From: Candidatus Pacearchaeota archaeon
GTDB taxonomy: Archaea; Nanobdellota; Nanobdellia; UBA10117; JABICX01
Assembly (NCBI GenBank): GCA_017609995.1
Contig: JAFCCX010000013.1
Coordinates: forward strand, 1 to 8,183
DNA length: 8,183 nt
Direction: 5' to 3'
Positions 1 to 6,645 of this stretch are shown here, in pieces. Below the pieces are notes generated by a model. The model had not been told where the DNA came from. It searched no databases and saw nothing but the letters and a program-made list of their open reading frames with translations. How positions within the stretch are numbered: position 1 is the first letter of the stretch; every line of letters begins with the position of its first letter. The position numbers and the translations under genes are program-made.

Positions 1-105
1 GTAAATAATCCAATATCCACCAATAAAAGAACACAGACCCCAAATGAAATAAAATATATAGAATCTCTTTAGGAGTTTGAATTCTTTTTTGAGTTCAGTT
101 AGCAT
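1..105 (-). CDS. Start of a small membrane protein, third gene of the smc-scpA operon (partial, runs off the left edge)
   Basis: Reading the minus strand from an ATG at 105-103 gives 35 uninterrupted codons to the edge of the window. The product opens with a short basic, amphipathic stretch (MLTELKKEFKLLKR) and then a strongly hydrophobic aromatic stretch (residues about 15-35, including FIWGLCSFIGGYWI), which looks like the first transmembrane helix. The positive residues before the helix suggest a cytoplasmic N-terminus. The start codon lies inside the last codons of scpA, in the pattern gATGctaacTGA, so the genes overlap by 11 bases and translation is probably coupled. The mRNA just upstream is purine-rich (aagagagtaaaag) but has no clear Shine-Dalgarno motif. 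The 94 bases after scpA have no other credible content. I do not recognise the family. The position suggests co-expression with SMC and ScpA, but says nothing firm about function. It does not resemble ScpB, a soluble winged-helix protein. Confidence 0.6.
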   Translation of the reverse strand, partial: MLTELKKEFKLLKRFYIFYFIWGLCSFIGGYWIIY

Positions 106-907
106 CTTTTACTCTCTTGATTTCTAAGTTTTCATCAAGGACTTCAATTAAGATTGGATCAAATGGTTTGTCTTGATGAAGATGAATTTTTCCATGTTGT
201 GCTAAATGGAGCACAGGTATGAATGTCCAAACTTTGTCTTTCTTAGTTCCTCCTTGAACTAAATAGTTGAATTCAACTGTATTTTTCTTTGATTTGAGTA
301 TGAAACTTCTTATTCGTTGAACAACAGACTGTATCTTTCCATAAATATTAATCTTATGAACTTTGTATTCTTTTGGTTTTGCAAGTCTTTCAATCTTAGC
401 TTGTCGTTTTTCTCTACGAGATTCAGTTTTCATTGCTTTCTTAAGTGCACTAACAAGTTCCATAACAGTAACTTTTCTTTGACGAACAGTTGGAATTTTT
501 GATTGCAAAATATATCCTTTTTGATTTCGCTTCATATGTTGTGCAAGTCTCAAAAGCTTCTCTTCCTCATCATCTCTAAATTGTTCGTCTCCTTCCTCAA
601 TTTCAATTCCAAGTTCATCATCAGATGGCTCTTCAATTAAACCAAGAAAATCTGTTAAACCCAAACGATTTGTTTTCATTTTCAAAAGAATCGCAGCTGA
701 AAGAACAACTTTTCCAGAGATTCTGAAATTGTGGTCTTTCATTTTTCTGAGCATCTTCATATACTCATTTGCAAACTGACCGACGTCAATATCCCAGGGA
801 TCAACTTTTCCAGTTCGAACCATTTCATAAATCATAGATTGCCATTTAACATCATCTTCGCTGAAAATTGCGTTATACAATCCTGCATGGAAAGTTGGTT
901 TCGCCAT
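95..907 (-). CDS. scpA: Segregation and condensation protein A (archaeal kleisin)
   Basis: This 270-residue protein is the kleisin that bridges the two heads of an SMC dimer, closing the condensin-like ring used for chromosome compaction and segregation in the cytoplasm. The N-terminal domain has the family signature around residues 19-42 (DVKWQSMIYEMV, then GKVDPWDIDV), followed by the helix at 61-81 (FRISGKVVLSAAILLKMKTNRL), the region that contacts the SMC neck in the family. An acidic linker (91-116) is followed by a highly basic stretch (about 155-185). The C-terminal winged helix, residues about 190-260 (VEFNYLV, then VWTFIPVLHLAQHGKIHLHQ), is the part that binds the cap of the SMC head. 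The length is usual for ScpA. The start ATG shares its A with the smc stop codon (TAATG), which points to coupled translation; no Shine-Dalgarno motif precedes it. No scpB follows in this window. Identification rests on motif recognition plus the operon with smc. Confidence 0.93.
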   Translation of the reverse strand: MAKPTFHAGLYNAIFSEDDVKWQSMIYEMVRTGKVDPWDIDVGQFANEYMKMLRKMKDHNFRISGKVVLSAAILLKMKTNRLGLTDFLGLIEEPSDDELGIEIEEGDEQFRDDEEEKLLRLAQHMKRNQKGYILQSKIPTVRQRKVTVMELVSALKKAMKTESRREKRQAKIERLAKPKEYKVHKINIYGKIQSVVQRIRSFILKSKKNTVEFNYLVQGGTKKDKVWTFIPVLHLAQHGKIHLHQDKPFDPILIEVLDENLEIKRVKDAN

Positions 908-3900
908 TATATCTTTAGAGCATTTATACTGCTCTCTCCGTTTTTATCCATCCATACGCCGTATAAGTTATCTGCGGCGCTGATAATTGCATCATTATGT
1001 GAGATTATTACAACTTGAGCTTTCTTGCTGTATTCTTGCAAGAGAGCTGCAACTTTTTCTGAATTAATTTTATCTAATGCTGCATCAATTTCATCTAATA
1101 AGTAGAATGGAGCTGGATCATGCTCTTGAACTGCAAAGATAAATGAAAGTGCAACAAGTGTTTTTTCTCCGCCTGAAAGAGAACCAACATAAAGTGATTT
1201 GTCATGTCCTTCTTTGTGAATTCTAATGTGAAGTCCGCCATCAAATGGGTTTTCTTTGTCTTCCATAAGAAGCTGTGCACGCATCTTGTCAGAAATTCTT
1301 TCAAATATTCTGCTAAAGTTCTTACTAATTCCCTCAAAGGTGCTTACAAATGTTTCTCTTTTTCTCTTTTCAATTTCATTTACTACATCAACAATAGAAG
1401 TTTTCTCTTTTGTTAATTTTTCAACACGCCAGAAAATCTGATCAAAATCTTTCTTTGCTTTATCATAAATCTCAAGTGCACGCATATTTACCGAACCGAG
1501 TTCTTCTAATCTTGTTTCCATTTCTTTTTGTTTTTCTTTTGCTTGACTAGGATTCTTTAGATAAGGAAGCGACTTGCAATCTTTGAATGGTTCAATTTCT
1601 TCTTGAAGTGCAGAATATTGTGCATCTATTTTTGCTTTTGCAATCTGCATTGCATTTCTTTCTTCATTATCTTCAGCCAAAGTATTTTGAAGTTTCTTAA
1701 CTTCCTCTTCTTCTTTCCTAAGAACTTCCATGAACTTATTTTTCTCTGCAAAAAGATTTTTCAAAGAACCGTAAAATTCTTTCTCTTCCCTTTCACGTAT
1801 TACTAATTTATTCTTATCAGTTTCAATTTCTTTATGTTCATTGTGAATTTGTGCTTCAAACTGAGATTGTTCTTTATCTAAACTTGTAATAACTCTCTGA
1901 ATATTATTCTTCTCTGGCGCAAGTGCATTTTCTATTGTTGCGATAAGTGATGCGAGCTTTGCTTCAACACTTTTCTTTCTTGATTCAATTTCTTTTAGTT
2001 CTTGACTCTTCTTCCCAAACTTAATATCTTTAAGTTTTGATGATAATGAATTCTTTTCAACTATTGCTCTGTTTATTTTTTGTCCAATACTTAACATATC
2101 TTTTTCAAAATCTTCTTTTTGTTTAGTTTGGGCTTTTATTTTAGCAACGAAATTTGCTTTTCTTGTTTGAAGTTCTGATGGGTCTCCAACTTTAACAATT
2201 CCAAGTCCGCCTTCGAGTTCACCTTTTTCTTTTCTTAATTCAATTATTTTATCATCAAGTTCTGTTCGTTCTTTCTCTTTTCGAGTTAATTCTTTCTTTA
2301 ACAACTGGACTTCTTCAACTAAATTATCTAATTGTGCACCACCATCCTTCTCAGCGAATTTTAATCCAGATCTTTGGCTTCTAAAACCGCCGGTAATTGC
2401 ACCAGATGTTGAGAAAACATCCCCATCTAATGTAACCATAGATAACTTTCCAATACCAAGTGATTTTGCAGTTGGACTATCTTGAACAATTAACGTATCT
2501 CTAAAAATGTGTCTGAAAATTGGTTTGTATTTTGCATCACAAGTAATTAAATCTGAAGCTAAACCAATAACTCCTCTATTACTTAAAGCAAATTGAACAT
2601 GTGGTGCTGTTGTTCTAACTTTAATCTTAGTTAATGGTAAGAATGTTGCAACACCTGCTTTGGTTTGTTTCAAAAGACTAAGTGCTTTAATTGCAACGTC
2701 ATCTGAATCAACAACAACATTCTTCATTTTATAACCAGCTGCAACACTAAGTGCTTTAGCATATCTTGAATCAACTCGTCCAAGTTGTGAAATAGTTCCT
2801 AGAATACCACCAAGTTTGCTCTTGTTTTTCATAACAATAGAAACTGCTCTATCTCGCATAATCAGTTCTTGTGAAGAATTAACATCTGCTCTTAATCTTC
2901 CGAGTTCGTCTTCTCTCTGAACAACTCTTCCACGAAGTTCTTGTATTTCTTTTTGCAAATCTGTACTAAGTGTTTGAAGTTTGTTTGTTTCTTGAATAAT
3001 ATTTTTATATCTGTCTTTTCCTTTTTTAACTTCACCAACTCGCTGTTTCTGAGCTTCAATTTCATTAAGTTTTTCTTGAATATCTTGAAATTTATAATTA
3101 AGAACTTCTAAACTAGCTGTAAATTTTTGAATCTCTGCTGTTGTTTTTTCTTTTCTTGTTTTTAACTCATCAACTAAACTGTTCTTCTTTTCAAGTTCTA
3201 TTTCCATATCCTCAACAGAGCGAGCTGCTGAAGAAACATCTTTTGTAATTAATTGTTCTCTTCCAATCAAAGTTCTCTTTTGTTTTTCAAGTTCATCTCT
3301 TTCTTTTTCCTTTAATCTTAGTTTTGTAATAATCTCGCCTAATTGAGATTCAAGTCCTTTCTTTCTCTCACGAATTCTGTTAATATCATTTTTAGAACTT
3401 GTAATAAGATTCTTTGAGTTCTCAATTCCAACTCTTAGATTTTCAATTGTCTTTTGAATATTAAGTTGTTCTTCTCCACCTTTCTTTTCAATTTTATCTT
3501 CAACTTTCTTAATTCGTTCATTAACTGCATCTGCTCGCTTTTCTCTTTCATCTATTTGCTTTTTGAATTTATTATGAACATCTTCAATCTTACTAAATCT
3601 CTGACTAATTTCAGAACGTTTAGAATTAATTGCACTCATTCGAAGTCTGAATCCTGTTGCTTTAGAAGCTTTCAATTCGTTTTCAAAAGAAAGATATTTC
3701 TCAGCTTCTTTTTTCTCATTCTCAAGACTTCCCATATACGCTTGTTTTTCATTTAGAACAATTCGTGCTTCATCAAGTTTCTTATCAACTTTTCCTAGTT
3801 CGCGCATTGCTGCTTCTTTTTTGCTTTCATAAACATAAATTCCTGCAACTTCTTCTAGGACTTTTCTTTTGTCAATTGCAGACATTGAAATAAATTTGTC

Positions 3901-4338
3901 AATATCTCCTTGTAAAATAATATTGTGACCATCCGGAGTTATTTTTGACATAGAAAGCATATCAACTGCCTGCTGTCTTGTTGCTCTTCGACCATTAAGA
4001 TAGTAAACTGTTTGACCTTGTTTGTTGATTTTTCTAGTAAGTTCCAAAATTTTACTTTCAACTGGAAAAACTTGAGAAGAGTTATCTAATCTTAAAGCAA
4101 CTTCACCAATCTGCGCTTGTTGTCCCTTTTTTTTGTGAAGCAAGTCTCCATAATTTTCAGCTCGAATAGACTTTGTTGATAAACGACCTAACGTAAAACA
4201 AAGTGCGTCAAGAACATTTGACTTACCAGAACCATTTGGACCAACAACACAATTCAAACCAGGAGTGAACTCTATACGAGTTGGCTTATTAAATGATTTA
4301 AATCCCTTTATCTGAAGGTGCGACATATAAGTCTTCAT
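907..4338 (-). CDS. smc: Chromosome partition/condensation ATPase SMC
   Basis: This 1143-residue protein is a full-length SMC ATPase, the core of the prokaryotic condensin. The N-terminal half-head carries Walker A GPNGSGKSN (33-41), an arginine-finger loop TKSIRAENYGD (R59) and a Q-loop ILQGDI (Q143). A coiled-coil arm covers about 170-500. The hinge, about 506-652, starts near KLGGILGTISQLG and ends near TSGAITGGF. A second arm of similar length follows (about 660-985). The C-terminal half-head has signature LSGGEKT (1054-1060), Walker B FYLLDEIDAALD (D1082, E1083 as the catalytic glutamate) and the switch histidine in ISHND (H1114). All ATPase elements are present, so it should be active. 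Two starts are possible, M1 and M5 (MSHLQIKGFKSF, the usual SMC opening). M1 lies about 26 bases from a TATA-like box, which suits a leaderless mRNA. The gene is first in an operon with scpA. The lysine- and glutamate-rich arms explain the C/T-rich plus strand across this region. Confidence 0.97.
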   Translation of the reverse strand: MKTYMSHLQIKGFKSFNKPTRIEFTPGLNCVVGPNGSGKSNVLDALCFTLGRLSTKSIRAENYGDLLHKKKGQQAQIGEVALRLDNSSQVFPVESKILELTRKINKQGQTVYYLNGRRATRQQAVDMLSMSKITPDGHNIILQGDIDKFISMSAIDKRKVLEEVAGIYVYESKKEAAMRELGKVDKKLDEARIVLNEKQAYMGSLENEKKEAEKYLSFENELKASKATGFRLRMSAINSKRSEISQRFSKIEDVHNKFKKQIDEREKRADAVNERIKKVEDKIEKKGGEEQLNIQKTIENLRVGIENSKNLITSSKNDINRIRERKKGLESQLGEIITKLRLKEKERDELEKQKRTLIGREQLITKDVSSAARSVEDMEIELEKKNSLVDELKTRKEKTTAEIQKFTASLEVLNYKFQDIQEKLNEIEAQKQRVGEVKKGKDRYKNIIQETNKLQTLSTDLQKEIQELRGRVVQREDELGRLRADVNSSQELIMRDRAVSIVMKNKSKLGGILGTISQLGRVDSRYAKALSVAAGYKMKNVVVDSDDVAIKALSLLKQTKAGVATFLPLTKIKVRTTAPHVQFALSNRGVIGLASDLITCDAKYKPIFRHIFRDTLIVQDSPTAKSLGIGKLSMVTLDGDVFSTSGAITGGFRSQRSGLKFAEKDGGAQLDNLVEEVQLLKKELTRKEKERTELDDKIIELRKEKGELEGGLGIVKVGDPSELQTRKANFVAKIKAQTKQKEDFEKDMLSIGQKINRAIVEKNSLSSKLKDIKFGKKSQELKEIESRKKSVEAKLASLIATIENALAPEKNNIQRVITSLDKEQSQFEAQIHNEHKEIETDKNKLVIREREEKEFYGSLKNLFAEKNKFMEVLRKEEEEVKKLQNTLAEDNEERNAMQIAKAKIDAQYSALQEEIEPFKDCKSLPYLKNPSQAKEKQKEMETRLEELGSVNMRALEIYDKAKKDFDQIFWRVEKLTKEKTSIVDVVNEIEKRKRETFVSTFEGISKNFSRIFERISDKMRAQLLMEDKENPFDGGLHIRIHKEGHDKSLYVGSLSGGEKTLVALSFIFAVQEHDPAPFYLLDEIDAALDKINSEKVAALLQEYSKKAQVVIISHNDAIISAADNLYGVWMDKNGESSINALKI

Positions 4339-4360
4339 AAAAAAGAAGAAGGCTCGGCTA

Positions 4361-4370
4361 ATATTTAAGG
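4361..4370 (-). promoter_or_regulatory. TATA-like box of the smc-scpA operon
   Basis: The minus strand reads CCTTAAATAT here, preceded by the purine-rich ccctaaaaaa that could serve as the TFB-recognition element. Its centre is about 26 bases from the smc ATG at 4338. Archaeal transcription starts roughly 25 bases downstream of the TATA box, so the mRNA would begin within a few bases of the start codon. The interval has no Shine-Dalgarno motif, only a pyrimidine run (cttcttctttttt). This is inferred from sequence and spacing. Confidence 0.6.
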
Positions 4371-4372
4371 TT

Positions 4373-4408
4373 TTTTAGGGTGAATTGTAGGCCCTAAAAT
4401 AGCAATTC
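4373..4408. repeat. Two interleaved inverted repeats between divergent promoters (possible operator)
   Basis: TTTTAGGG (4373-4380) is the exact reverse complement of CCCTAAAA (4392-4399), with an 11-base spacer. A second pair, GAATTG (4382-4387) and CAATTC (4403-4408), interleaves with it. The block lies between the TATA-like boxes of smc and of the secreted-protein gene and touches the upstream element of the smc promoter. It lies outside the predicted transcripts, so a protein-binding site fits better than an RNA fold. In AT-rich DNA such short pairs can arise by chance. Confidence 0.35.
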
Positions 4409-4437
4409 TAATATGCGAAATACAATCAAATAAATCC

Positions 4438-4447
4438 TTATATTTAT
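4438..4447 (+). promoter_or_regulatory. TATA-like box of the secreted-protein gene
   Basis: The plus strand reads TTATATTTAT, within ccttatatttatcct. Its centre is about 35 bases from the ATG at 4477, so a start site about 25 bases downstream would fall near 4467. That gives a leader of roughly ten bases which just includes the Shine-Dalgarno motif. The rest of the 138-base gap (4339-4476) holds only this box, the opposing smc promoter and the inverted repeats; no small gene is visible. Confidence 0.5.
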
Positions 4448-4466
4448 CCTCACTTAGTAATTAGCT

Positions 4467-4473
4467 AGGTGAT
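4467..4473 (+). promoter_or_regulatory. Shine-Dalgarno site of the secreted-protein gene
   Basis: AGGTGAT matches the complement of the conserved archaeal 16S rRNA 3' end (AUCACCUCC) over seven bases and ends three bases before the ATG at 4477. It fixes the start codon, which also opens a good signal peptide. It is the only clear Shine-Dalgarno motif before any gene start in this window. Confidence 0.7.
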
Positions 4474-4476
4474 AAG

Positions 4477-6612
4477 ATGAAGAAAATAATATTAATTTTA
4501 GCCTTATTTTTGATTGCAGCGATTACAGTACCTTTAGCATCTGCAATGAGCACTGTTGAGGTAATTACACCAAATGGTGGAGAATCCTATGGTTACGGTG
4601 GCGATGAAACTCCAACTGTCGGTATAAATTATTATACCCCAACACCAGTTATAAGCGGATATACTCTAAAAGTATTTGCATGCAGCACAGAGTCTCCGTA
4701 TTCAGGTAATTGCTGGAAGATTGAACAGTATAACATTACTGCTGGTGGTTCAGCAACTCATTGGTTTGATTGGAATGTTACTAATGAACCGGCATCAAAT
4801 AAATATAAAATAAAAGCACAGATCTGGTACGAAGGTGAAGTTGACTCTTCAGATAAATCCAATGCTGTATTTACTGTACGAGCAGGCAAAGTAGCTTACT
4901 GGAAGTTTGATGAAGCAACAGGTAATATAGTACATGATCATTCTCTAGAAACAAATCAAGCTACATTCAAGGGTGGAAACCATTCATACTGGACAAACGG
5001 AGTATTTCACTCTGGAGCTGGTTTTGATGATGACCCAAGCGGATATATGGAAGTGGAGAATGATGAATCTTTAGGAAACAGAGAATCATTTACAATTGAA
5101 GTGTTTGTGCGGACAGAAGGGTTAGAACAAAGCAGACCTGTTTATTTCGGGCAGCTTAAACAAGATATTAACACAAGCGAACATCTAGCATATGGACTCG
5201 TGGTTGACGGATCATCAACAGCAGGAAAAGACACATTTGGTATATGTCTCTATGATGGAAGTTGGCCTAATTGTGCAACTCAGACTATTAATGATTTATC
5301 TGAATGGACAAGTCTTGTAGTGGCTTTTGATGGAGACAGTCACTGGATGTATTTGAATGGAGATAAAACAGGTACAGGTAGTCTGTGGCCTACTGAAATA
5401 TCTGGAACAGGTCAGTTCGTGCTTGCATTAGGAAAATCAGCATATAATGATAGCGGACTTGACGGAGCTATTGATAAGATAGTTGTTTATGACAGACCAC
5501 TTATGGAATCACAGTTACTTTACAACGATTATCCTTTACAGGAGAAAATAAACGCTGAACTAGAAATCATTACAGAACCAGATATCTCTATTAGAGAGAA
5601 TAATAATAGAATATGGACTGCATATGAGGAAGCAGGTAACATATATGCTCGATACAGAGATCACAATGGATGGTCAGAGCGATATGCTATATTTAATGAG
5701 CCTACCTTAAACGAATCTACTGCGCAAGTTTTAACTGACAATGGTGTGTTGGCTTTTGGAGCAGTAGTTACAAATGGCAATTCTTCTGAAATTCGGTTGA
5801 AAACCTATCCAGACTTCCCACCATTTATTCCATTTAGATCTGATACTGTTTATGCCACATTTAATGAAATAAGTGAGTTAAATATGCATTTTATTGGTGG
5901 TGAATATGTGTTTGTTTGGAGAGAATATGATCCAGTAGGTGGAGCGTCAGAGATTAAATTTAAGCACGCACCAGTACCAATGATTGAACCAGTATATTGG
6001 TCACAGACAATATCTGCTGCTTGTCCACTAGCGAATAATAGACTCCCATCAACCTGCGTAGATGGTGATGAATTAACTGTGATTTGGAGTTGCAGATGGT
6101 CTCCTACAACTGAGCAATACTCTTTATATGAGAATGTACGTGACCCGCAGATAGGTTGGCTTGGAGGACAGGAAGTCCGCAGAGAACCGGGAAATTACAC
6201 TATAGAAGACTCAGACTGTGTTCGTGATGATTCTGGAATGCTCTGGGCAGTATGGAAAAGAGACACATATAATTACCCTCACGATAGAGATATTTTTATA
6301 GGTAATGTTGAAGAACAAAATCCATATATTGAGTTTGTTGCTGGCTTGAATGCATACACTCCAAAAATAACTCCAGGAGTAGATGGAAAACTATGGTTGG
6401 TATGGTCTGCTTGGCAGGCTTACGAGTTCAATTATGACATAGAGGTAGAATGGTTTAAACCAGTAAATCAGTCTTGGGGTGGTGTTGTAAGATATGGCAC
6501 TGATACAGATGATATCTTACCAGTCCTTTCTGACGAACCGTTCTTTGATGAACCAATATTATTCTGGACAAGAAACGCAGTAAACGAGTGGTATACAACA
6601 ATTCCACAATAG
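4477..6612 (+). CDS. Secreted protein with KNH/Ig-like, LamG-like jellyroll and seven-repeat beta-propeller domains
   Basis: This 711-residue protein starts with a classic signal peptide (MKKIILILALFLIAAITVPL, with likely cleavage after ASA at 23). Residues 27-135 open with VEVITPNGGESY, the start typical of KNH/Ig-like surface domains. Residues about 137-353 resemble a LamG/concanavalin-like jellyroll: AYWKFDEATGN, then FTIEVFVRTE, WTSLVVAFDGDSHWMYLNGD and the closing GAIDKIVVYDRPL. From about 366 to the end, a hydrophobic strand motif recurs at 375, 422, 474, 530, 586, 636 and 691 (such as NNRIWTAYEE, SGMLWAVWKR, DGKLWLVWSA), 47-56 residues apart, which fits a seven-bladed propeller. There are eight cysteines and about nine N-glycosylation sequons. 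The C-terminus has no membrane anchor or sorting signal, so the protein is either released or held by binding. The domains suggest binding to glycans or proteins outside the cell. I see no catalytic residues and cannot name the ligand. The gene has its own promoter, Shine-Dalgarno site and terminator. Confidence 0.9.
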   Translation: MKKIILILALFLIAAITVPLASAMSTVEVITPNGGESYGYGGDETPTVGINYYTPTPVISGYTLKVFACSTESPYSGNCWKIEQYNITAGGSATHWFDWNVTNEPASNKYKIKAQIWYEGEVDSSDKSNAVFTVRAGKVAYWKFDEATGNIVHDHSLETNQATFKGGNHSYWTNGVFHSGAGFDDDPSGYMEVENDESLGNRESFTIEVFVRTEGLEQSRPVYFGQLKQDINTSEHLAYGLVVDGSSTAGKDTFGICLYDGSWPNCATQTINDLSEWTSLVVAFDGDSHWMYLNGDKTGTGSLWPTEISGTGQFVLALGKSAYNDSGLDGAIDKIVVYDRPLMESQLLYNDYPLQEKINAELEIITEPDISIRENNNRIWTAYEEAGNIYARYRDHNGWSERYAIFNEPTLNESTAQVLTDNGVLAFGAVVTNGNSSEIRLKTYPDFPPFIPFRSDTVYATFNEISELNMHFIGGEYVFVWREYDPVGGASEIKFKHAPVPMIEPVYWSQTISAACPLANNRLPSTCVDGDELTVIWSCRWSPTTEQYSLYENVRDPQIGWLGGQEVRREPGNYTIEDSDCVRDDSGMLWAVWKRDTYNYPHDRDIFIGNVEEQNPYIEFVAGLNAYTPKITPGVDGKLWLVWSAWQAYEFNYDIEVEWFKPVNQSWGGVVRYGTDTDDILPVLSDEPFFDEPILFWTRNAVNEWYTTIPQ

Positions 6613-6639
6613 GGGGAAACCCCTTTCTTTCTTATTTTT
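6611..6639 (+). terminator. GAAA-capped hairpin and T-rich tract after the secreted-protein gene
   Basis: AGGGG (6611-6615) pairs with CCCCT (6620-6624) around a GAAA loop (6616-6619), and is followed by ttctttcttattttt. The stem starts inside the TAG stop codon (6610-6612). The T-rich tract alone would suit archaeal termination; the stable GNRA-type loop resembles a bacterial intrinsic terminator. The 33 bases between this gene and the convergent aspS hold nothing else. On the minus strand only short T-runs follow aspS, so the element seems to serve the plus-strand gene. Confidence 0.6.
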
Positions 6640-6645
6640 AAAATT

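Noticed and set aside
1204..1806. Open frames on the plus strand and in other frames across smc, scpA and aspS
   Set aside because: They are antisense or out-of-frame to strongly conserved genes, rich in Phe, Ser and Leu as expected from reversed Lys/Glu codons, and show no domain or start signal.
907..4338. Rad50-type ATPase instead of SMC
   Set aside because: The hinge is a globular domain of about 145 residues and not a CxxC zinc hook, and the next gene is a kleisin.
4373..4408. RNA pseudoknot or riboswitch from the interleaved inverted repeats
   Set aside because: The block lies upstream of both predicted transcription starts, so neither mRNA should contain it; the arms are also short.
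5568..6609. Sialidase/BNR enzyme
   Set aside because: No SxDxGxTW Asp-box and no arginine triad can be recognised; only the blade-like spacing is shared.
4477..6612. Horizontal transfer of the secreted-protein gene, based on higher GC
   Set aside because: Hand counts of sample 60-base lines gave 22-28 G/C in this gene and 15-21 in smc, but aspS lines varied from 15 to 29. Protein composition (Lys/Glu-rich coiled coil) explains the smc values, so the contrast is not informative.
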